Shown here: positions 57,845 to 64,000 of the stretch, piece by piece
Numbering within the stretch: the stretch's first letter is position 1
Layout of the letters: each line of letters begins with the position of its first letter
Assembly (NCBI GenBank): GCA_963580275.1
Contig: OY756947.1
Location: 1,552,501-1,616,500 of the forward strand
Reading direction: 5' to 3'
Source: Crataegus laevigata
Lineage: Eukaryota > Streptophyta > Magnoliopsida > Rosales > Rosaceae
DNA: 64,000 bases
Notes under the pieces: model-generated
What the model saw: only the letters and a program-made list of their open reading frames with translations
Database searches by the model: none
What the model was told of the DNA's origin: nothing
Made by a program: the position numbers and the translations under genes

Positions 57845-58579
57845 ATGGAGGCGTCGATTGTTTCTCAAAGCATACTTGAGAATTGCTATTTGCAGAAGTT
57901 TCCCTCTTGTACCTTTGAGATCTTGATTTGTCTGACCTCTTCTTTTCTTCAAAACCTTCAGAAAATGTCTTACTCATCTGACCGTCATCTTGACTTGAAT
58001 GCTGGGGAAAAGGCTGTGATGTCTTCTCCCGACAACGTATGGCACCCATCCTTTTTATCCCCGAACAGTCCTCTTACGGTCGGAGACTCGGTGATGAAGA
58101 ATGACATAACAGCTGCGGTGGTGGCTAGAAATGTTCTCACCCCTAGGGACAACAGGGTGCTTTCCGAGCGGTCCGATGAGCTGGCTGTCCAGGACTCCTT
58201 GGCCTTTAGCATTCAGTGTGTAGGCTCCGTGTCGAACATGGGCCAACGCCTTCTTGTTCGTACTCGCCAAGTTGAGTCACTGATGGCGGAGGTGGCGAGT
58301 CTTAAGCAGGAGGTCAGAGGGCTTAGGCATGAAAATCGGGAACTGTACATGCTTGCCAACAGCTACTCAACGAGCATGAAGATGAAGCTTGACCAGCTGC
58401 AGGAATCCGATAGTCGGATTCAAATTGATCATCAAATGTTTATGGCTTTGTTCAAGAGGCATCTTTTTCCGTCGTCGTCTGGAGCTTCACCAAGTGTTGA
58501 GGCTCCGGATAATCAAATTCCAGCACCTCGTCTTCCTGCGACTCCGCCGAGTAATGAGACTTCCCGTGACCGTCCTTGA
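57845..58579 (+). CDS. Antisense ORF of the Tat-type element (244 aa), coiled-coil protein of unknown function
   Basis: An uninterrupted plus-strand frame runs opposite to gag, between gag and the 3' LTR. The likely start is Met at 57965 (MSYSSDRHLDLNAGEK), with 57845 as an upstream alternative. Residues about 140-195 form a probable coiled coil (VESLMAEVASLKQEVRGLRH, then ENRELYMLANSYS). The C terminus is Pro/Ser-rich (APDNQIPAPRLPATPPS). AATAAA signals follow about 70 bp after the stop. Antisense ORFs at this place are known in some Tat/Grande-like Gypsy elements; their role is not established. It lacks the decay seen in gag, which is unusual. No enzymatic motif is seen. Confidence 0.65.
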   Translation: MEASIVSQSILENCYLQKFPSCTFEILICLTSSFLQNLQKMSYSSDRHLDLNAGEKAVMSSPDNVWHPSFLSPNSPLTVGDSVMKNDITAAVVARNVLTPRDNRVLSERSDELAVQDSLAFSIQCVGSVSNMGQRLLVRTRQVESLMAEVASLKQEVRGLRHENRELYMLANSYSTSMKMKLDQLQESDSRIQIDHQMFMALFKRHLFPSSSGASPSVEAPDNQIPAPRLPATPPSNETSRDRP

Positions 58580-58646
58580 AAAGTTTTTTCCTTGTTTGCA
58601 TATTTCTTGTAATCTTTTTTTTTTGTATAATGTAAATTTTCAAAGA

Positions 58647-58656
58647 AATAAATAAA
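58647..58656 (+). terminator. Putative polyadenylation signals of the antisense ORF
   Basis: Overlapping AATAAA hexamers lie about 70 bp beyond the antisense ORF stop, on the same strand. Confidence 0.5.
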
Positions 58657-58732
58657 AATGGACTTTGCTTCTCTAAAATGCATTTTTTCTTAATTTTCCT
58701 CTTTTTTTTTTGAATGCGTCATAAAATACATA

Positions 58733-58740
58733 AATATATG

Positions 58741-58774
<34 letters not shown>

Positions 58775-58913
58775 TGCCGCATAATGATTTTTTTTTTCAC
58801 ATGGGGTGCCAGATGCACCTCATTCCTTTTCATATGGTGCTGCACCATTCCACAGCTTTTATTATTATTATATATTTTTTTTCTTTCGGTGGCAACCATC
58901 ACCATTCATTTCT

Positions 58914-58967
<54 letters not shown>

Positions 58968-59070
58968 TTTTATGTTTTTCTTTCTGTCTCCCGTGTCGTG
59001 CACCATGACCTCCATCATTTTGTTTTCCTTTTAACGTGCTTGACAGCTTGAGGCACCACTAATTCCCTCT

Positions 59071-59108
<38 letters not shown>

Positions 59109-59110
59109 AA
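58733..59110. repeat. (TA)n, (CA)n and poly-T simple repeats
   Basis: (TA)n/(CA)n at 58735-58774, (TA)n plus poly-T at 58917-58972 and (TA)n plus poly-T at 59073-59110. Segments between them contain repeated GGTGGCA...CCACCA and GTGCTGCACCA-like motifs. Translated frames here are artefacts. Confidence 0.9.
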
Positions 59111-59289
59111 TTTTTTTTTCTTTCTTGCTTTTGGTGGCAGCCACCACCACTTCCTTTTTTTTAATTATATTTTCTTCTCATTTTCATCATTCCACCATTT
59201 CTTTCTTTACTCGTGGTGCCATACGCATCATCCCACCATTCTCTCTAATTTTTTATAGTGCTCTGCACTGCTTGTTTTTCGTGGGTGGA

Positions 59290-61180
59290 AGCCCAAGTTG
59301 AGTCCGAGAGAAGATGAAGGTGGAGGAGAGCTGAGCAGAGCTCTCAGGATAGAACAGTCTCTCGCCGTTGCAGGTGACAACAGAACCAAGAGGTCGCTGA
59401 AAGTCTTCGTGCTTCAGGACCGACGAGATCTGCCTCTCGAGCTTGGAGTAGTCAGAGATGTAGTGGGCGGAGAGAAGGCCGAGCACAGCCTGGTGATCGC
59501 GCAGCCGCTGTGGTGGTTCCAGATTCGCACATGCCATTCCAGGAGGTGGAGAGCTCGTGGTGCACGCAGGAGGCCAAGCGCGGAGCTGCTGCTGTGGTGG
59601 AGATGGTGGAGGAGACTGGAGGAGCGGAAGGTGACGGGACCGGATGCGATCGAACCATGGGTGTGCGCTGCAGAGAGAGAGAGCATGGACAAAGATGAAG
59701 GCTTGGAGAGTGCAACTTCTGGTTTTGCTCTTTTGCTTCCAAATTTCCAGTGCTTATGATTTAGGCAGCAGCACAGATCCATTCTGAGTCCAAGGCGTGG
59801 GCAATGATTGGAGGTTTTATAAAATAATGCTACTCGACGGAGGACGAAGGAGTTGTGCAGATGGAAGATCCCGTTGAGATTGTGGAGATGGTGGAGTCGG
59901 GCTCCGTACAAGGCGGAGGTGTCTGAACTGCCTAATATACATTGTATGATTGTCTGGACAAATCCTTGTAAATCTTGCTTGTACAAAATTTTAAGCCCAT
60001 AGATCTAAACCTTTAAAGCAGGTTTATAGGTAATGAAGGAAAAGCAGATTTTCCTTGATGATGTTTGAGTGAACAGTTTGGGAATCATTGCTCGTGGAAT
60101 GTAAACAATTAAAAGGTGATGTTTATCATATATCACGGACTCAAAGCTTAAGGACAGATTCATATAATGTTTACCCATTTCGAGTCGACAAGAACCATGA
60201 TACTGATCCTCTTTTACGATGTGCTGGTGTTCCACTGCAAGTGATACGTATAGAGATAACCCCATCCACTTCTTACTTTCTTTTTTTGGTATAGGGTTGG
60301 GCTTCAAGGATCTATTTTGGGCTTGGGACGTAAGGCTTCGAAATCCACCACCACCGGTCTCGGGTCCCGTCAAGGTAATCGTGGGTTCTGATGAGCTGCC
60401 AGAGAAGGGTAGCCCCGAGATCCGTATTTCTCTCCAGGTTGTTTGATGGGAAGTAGTCAACCTCCTCATCTCTGTGCATGAAATTTATAGATCCGTCATA
60501 GTGATTGTTGTGATGAGCACACTTGGGAGCATCAACTGGGAGCTGCATCGGAGAGTTTCAGGAGCTTCGCCCAAGCTGGAAGGAACGTTAGACTTGCTGA
60601 CATCGGATCTGGAAGTGGGTCAAGTTTTGGGCGAGGATCTTGATGATAGCGGAGGAGCTCTGCCAGTCAACGCTGGTGGATAGGACTACGACGGCGAGGG
60701 CACGGTCGAGGTGGAGGAGCACGACGGGCTAGATGGAGATCTGCAATGCTGGCGAGAACAGATAAGTGAGGAGGATGATGTAGAGCTGTTGAGATCCGAA
60801 TTGATGGTGATTTTGTGGTTCCTGCAAGCTGTAAAGTAAATCGGGATCTGGTGTGCGTACATGCGTAGTGTAGCGCGGAGGACGGGAGTGGAGGATGCAA
60901 AGTAGGCCTAGTCTTGGCGGTGGGATATGGGTGTCATCGTAGATGCTTGACTACAGAGCTCTGTTGACGGGAAGGAGGATATCAGTGTTGGCTGCGGAGG
61001 GAGCATCAGCTAGGGGAGGAAGAAAAATGAATTTGGGACTTGGGACTTTGCTGCTTGGGCCGAGAACAAGTGAAGATAGGCTCACGGTTTTGGGCTTTGA
61101 GCCTCTGTAGCAGAGAAGAATCAGAGCTGCAGCAAGCTCAACACAATGGGCCTGGCTGCTTTCTTTTGTGGATGTCAATT
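59290..61180. other. GC-richer interior segment, possibly captured host DNA
   Basis: Base composition is more balanced than in the rest of the element. Frames with non-repetitive protein-like sequence occur on the minus strand (for example LSAHYISDYSKLERQISSVL at 59253-59537) and, in pieces, elsewhere. None is complete, frames change over short distances, and I recognise no family. It may be transduplicated gene fragments or old element sequence. Confidence 0.35.
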
Positions 61181-61309
61181 TTTTTTTTTCAAATACATAA
61201 AACATATGTATTTATTATTATTATTATTTTAAATAACAACATATGTATATATTCCCTTTTTTTTAATGAAATTGACTTTCATTAATAAAACATTTATTTT
61301 TTATTTTAA

Positions 61310-61400
61310 TGTGACTGAACTCGAATTTTGAATCTTCGAGCTGCCTACGTACCCTTCCAAAGAAAGAGATCAAGTCAAAACGTAGTTCAAATACATACAT
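61310..61400 (-). other. Conserved Tat-type non-coding motif block
   Basis: On the minus strand GGGTACGTAGGCAGCTCG followed by GTTCAGTCACA matches the block at 45130-45180. Such TACGTAGGCA blocks are shared between related elements. Function unknown. Confidence 0.5.
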
Positions 61401-61429
61401 ATTTTTTTGGTATTTTCTTTTGGTGCCGT

Positions 61430-61780
61430 TTGCAGTTTCAACTTATGCAGGCAAGGAGCTTTCGTTCATGCAGTTTAGGCTCGTGCGAACAAGGAGTATT
61501 TTGCCATGCAGTTTGGGCTTGTGCCGGCGAGGAGCCTTATGTGTCACCTTTTATGCTCGTGCGAACAAGGAGCGTTGGTGTTGCCTTTTATGCTCGTGCA
61601 GACCAGGAGCCTTGATGTCGCCTTTTATGCTCGTGCAAGCCAGGAGCCTTGATGTTGCCTTTTATGCTCATGCAAACCAGGAGCGTTGGTGTCTTGCAGT
61701 TTCAGCTCTTGCAGACAAGGAGCAATGTGTCTTGCAGTTTCAGCTTATGCAGACAAGGAGCATCACACGGATTTGTCAAG
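61430..61780. repeat. Short tandem repeats (about 37-45 bp) downstream of gag
   Basis: Eight or more units built on GCAGTTTxxGCTTxTGC and AACAAGGAGC or ACCAGGAGCC. Central units TTGATGTCGCCTTTTATGCT have a 37-bp period. The long plus-strand frame at 61420-62004 runs through these repeats and into gag on the wrong strand, and is not a gene. Confidence 0.85.
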
Positions 61781-63451
61781 CCATTTTGGAGAAGCGTTCC
61801 TTGCAATCTTTTGAGCAAGGAGCTTTGACCGGGTGTTTGAAGAAATCTTCCGGGAGGAAATCGTGCATCGTGATGGGGATGGGCGATCTTTGTGTTGAAT
61901 TTCCACCATCTTCAACAATTTCCCATTGCTTTAGAGATTGGCAAAAGCTGTTTTGCCCCCTTTTCAGTTGGTGGTCTTGTGGTGAAGGCGTAGGCTTCAT
62001 GTGACATTTCTTTGGAGCAACATGAATCCATCCTTCAGCTTTGCTTGATTCGGAGCATGCCCCTAGCGGTGGCGATGAAGACTTCAAATCAAATGTTCCG
62101 GAAGTGACGGTGGTATAATTCGACTTTACCACATTGTCAAGATCCAGCTCGATGATTCCTTACTGAGCCAGCCTCATGATGAGATCTTTCAACACGAAGC
62201 ATTTTTCTGTTGGATGACTGATGAAGCGGTGGTACTTGCAGTACCTTGGGTTGGCGGTGCGATTTATTTCTTCCGGCCATCGACATTCGGGTAAATCGAT
62301 CACCTTCTTCTCCAACAAGTCTTCCAGCATTGCGGCCACGTCGGAGTCCGGAAAAGGATACGTCTTCTGCTCTAGTTCCCTCAGGGTGTTTTTGTACCTG
62401 TCTTGGGTTCGAGAAGGCTCTCCTCTCTTTATCTCCCTTGTTTTGTACTTGGACGAGATTTTGATGGGGGCAGTGTTGACGGTAAAAGCTTTTTTGGCGG
62501 GCTTCTTCCCAGTCTCGTCCACCTTCGGAGCAAACACTTTCTCTTTGAAATTGGTGATTGGCTCCTTTTCCCCTGGTTAGCGATGCTCAATTCCATGTCA
62601 TGGGCGCGGGTTGCCAACTCTTCAAAGGTCCGCTGTTTGATGCCTTGGAGGATGTAGTGCAATCCCCATTACATACCTTGAATGCACATCTCGATCGAAG
62701 AGCGCTCCAAGAGTCTATCTTTGCAATCGAGGCTAAGAGTGCGCCATCGGTTGATGTAGTCAACGACTGGCTCGTCCCTCCATTGTTTTGTGCTTGTCAG
62801 CTCCAGCATGCTGACTGTGCAGCGGGTGCTGTAGAAGCGGTTGAGGAATTCTCGCTCTAATTGCTCCCAACTGTTGATGGATTCAGGCTCGAGATCGGTG
62901 TACCAATCAAAGGCGTTACTTTTCAATGAGCGCACAAACTACTTGGCAAGGTAGTCCCCTTCAGTGCCCACGTTGTTGCAAGTTTCAACGAAGTGGGCGA
63001 CGTGCTGTTTCGGGTTCCCCATTCCATCAAACTGCATGAATTTAGGTGGTTGATAGCCCCTTGGCATCTTCAGGGCATCAATTTTCTTGGAGTAAGGCTT
63101 CGAGTACAACCCGGAGGTATTTGAGCTCCCTTGGTACTGTGCCTTAACGGTGTTGGCGATCATCTCCTGCAATTGCTTGATGGAAAGAGATCCCATGAGT
63201 GCCATTGCTTGGTTTGGCTCCGACTTTTCTTCAGCTTTCTCCACCGGAGGCTCTTCTTCTTCGTCTCCACCTTTCTTGGAGCCAGAGCCGGATCCTTCAT
63301 CATGCCGTGCCCCCAATTTGCTCACGAGCATAGCGATCTTCAAATCTTTTTCTTCGAGGGTCTTTATCATCATTGCATACATCTCCTTCATCTGAATCAG
63401 CTGTTCTTCGATGGAGGTGGCGCCGATGACTTGTTCCTTGTCTGAAGCCAT
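61776..63451 (-). pseudogene. Decayed gag of the Tat-type element
   Basis: The ATG at 63451 (MASDKEQVIGATSIEEQ) opens a frame with a coiled-coil-like segment (QLIQMKEMYAMMIKTLEEKD), an acidic linker (GDEEEEPPVEK) and the capsid region (PRGYQPPKFMQFDGMGNPKQ). It continues with NAFDWYTDLEPESI and LEREFLNRFYSTR. A later block, NPRYCKYHRFISHPTEKC, is the zinc-binding-like end of Tat gag, followed by HDFLPEDF. The frame is broken by stop codons near 62940, 62670 and 62160 and a frameshift near 62570, so it cannot give full-length Gag. gag supplies the particle protein in active elements. Confidence 0.88.
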
Positions 63452-63502
63452 TTGAAGTGTGCTTTGGATTTCTTGAACGGAGAAAGAGATGAGAGGTAGA
63501 GA

Positions 63503-63526
63503 CTGTCCCACTGGGCGTGCCAAATT
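63503..63526 (-). other. Primer-binding-site region of the Tat-type element
   Basis: On the minus strand AATTTGGCACGCCCAGTGGG lies immediately after the 5' LTR end (TTTACA). This is the position of the tRNA primer site; the matching tRNA is not assigned. Confidence 0.55.
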
Positions 63527-64000
63527 TGTAAACACGAAAATTTCTTGGTGAACAACAAGAACACGTGTACAAAATAATATTTGTATTTGATGATTTTGGG
63601 TTACAATCTCTATTTGTTTTGGTTCTCTGATTCGATCTCTGTGAGATGTTGATTTGTGAATTTGATGGGCTGTTGATCCGAAGGGCCGTTGGGGCTTGAT
63701 TCTTGGGATGAACAATGGTGTAGATTTGTTGATGTTGTGTTTATCCGAAGGGCCGTTAGGGGCTTGATCTTAGGATGAACGATGGATGAACTTCAAGGGG
63801 CTTTTGGGCTTGATCCTCGAAGAACGATGAACGATGGTGATGAACAAGTGATGAACTTCAAGGGGCTTTTGGGCTTGATTCCTGAAGAACAGATGTGTGG
63901 ATCCAAGGGCCGTCGGGACTTGATCTTGGAAGGTGGATGAACGTTGCTTCGAGGATTTGATGATGAACGTTGATGTTGTGGTCGTTGGTGGCTTTGATGG
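63527..64000 (-). repeat. 5' LTR of the Tat-type element, cut by the window edge
   Basis: Begins TGTAAACACGAAAATTTCTT as does the left LTR and follows it closely to the window end, with a few substitutions and small deletions (for example a missing unit near 63760 and near 63980). Confidence 0.92.

Larger units (their letters stand above)
54170..64000 (-). mobile_element. Large non-autonomous Tat-type Gypsy retrotransposon (continues past the right edge)
   Basis: Direct LTRs lie at 54170-55072 (3' LTR) and from 63527 to beyond 64000 (5' LTR, element on the minus strand). Beside the 5' LTR is the primer-binding region and then gag. Beside the 3' LTR is a purine-rich AAGTGGGGGCATT tract. Between gag and the 3' LTR there is no protease, reverse transcriptase or integrase. 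Instead there are tandem-repeat arrays and an ORF on the opposite strand. This is the layout of a gag-only, pol-less element that depends on proteins supplied in trans. It resembles TR-GAG/LARD-type elements; the Tat lineage is judged from the gag sequence and the antisense ORF. Confidence 0.85.

Noticed and set aside
58714..59051. Overlapping frames rich in Tyr-Ile
   Set aside because: They are direct translations of (TA)n microsatellites.
59414..59986. 190-aa minus-strand frame rich in Leu, His and Ser
   Set aside because: Low-complexity composition and no recognisable family; recorded only as part of the GC-richer interior.
61420..62004. 194-aa plus-strand open frame
   Set aside because: It translates tandem repeats and then the antisense of gag, so it is a repeat artefact.

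Overview
This window is plant nuclear DNA. The coding exons are split by GT-AG introns, the intergenic DNA is AT-rich with many (TA)n and (GA)n tracts, and plant transposable elements are dense. The gene families and the repeat types (a Cassandra TRIM with 5S rRNA in its LTRs, L1 LINEs with RNase H, large Tat-type Gypsy elements) suggest a woody eudicot. I favour Rosaceae (apple/pear type) from overall familiarity, but the sequence does not prove the species.

Layout. 1-959: first three coding exons (minus strand) of a carotenoid cleavage dioxygenase of the CCD1 type, running off the left edge. 960-6700: gene-poor DNA with a 232-bp Mutator-type MITE, a 187-bp solo LTR and other MITE-like repeats. 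6746-10572: a complete nine-exon polygalacturonase gene (plus strand) with its four signature motifs. Two truncated 3' copies follow at about 14.3-15.3 kb (frameshifted) and 20.1-20.6 kb (last exon open), separated by nested transposons. 20.6-23.0 kb: two broken UDP-glucose dehydrogenase-like copies face each other in an inverted repeat of about 1 kb per arm with an 18-bp spacer. 28.2-28.8 kb: a Cassandra TRIM. 29.6-40.2 kb: a GDSL esterase/lipase gene (minus strand) whose last intron holds a structurally intact 6.6-kb L1 LINE (ORF1, ORF2, poly(A), 14-bp target-site duplication). The last GDSL exon has a 1-bp frame disruption. 42.1-43.8 kb: a PIF/Harbinger-like element carrying a Myb/SANT-like exon. 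48.4-50.5 kb: a minus-strand gene whose five exons join in frame into an FKBP43/53-type nucleoplasmin-like domain plus an F-box/LRR protein. 51.4-53.4 kb: a 2.06-kb solo LTR. 54.2 kb to the right edge: a large non-autonomous Tat-type Gypsy element (minus strand) with both LTRs, a decayed gag, no pol, long tandem-repeat arrays and an antisense ORF.

The host genes (carotenoid cleavage, pectin hydrolysis, lipid/ester hydrolysis, F-box protein) do not form an evident pathway. The window is mainly a record of gene-fragment duplication and of transposon insertion into and between genes. The least expected observations are the in-frame nucleoplasmin-like/F-box fusion, the UGD hairpin locus next to duplicated polygalacturonase 3' ends, and the intact LINE lying in sense orientation inside the GDSL intron. 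All calls come from reading the sequence; no database search was run.
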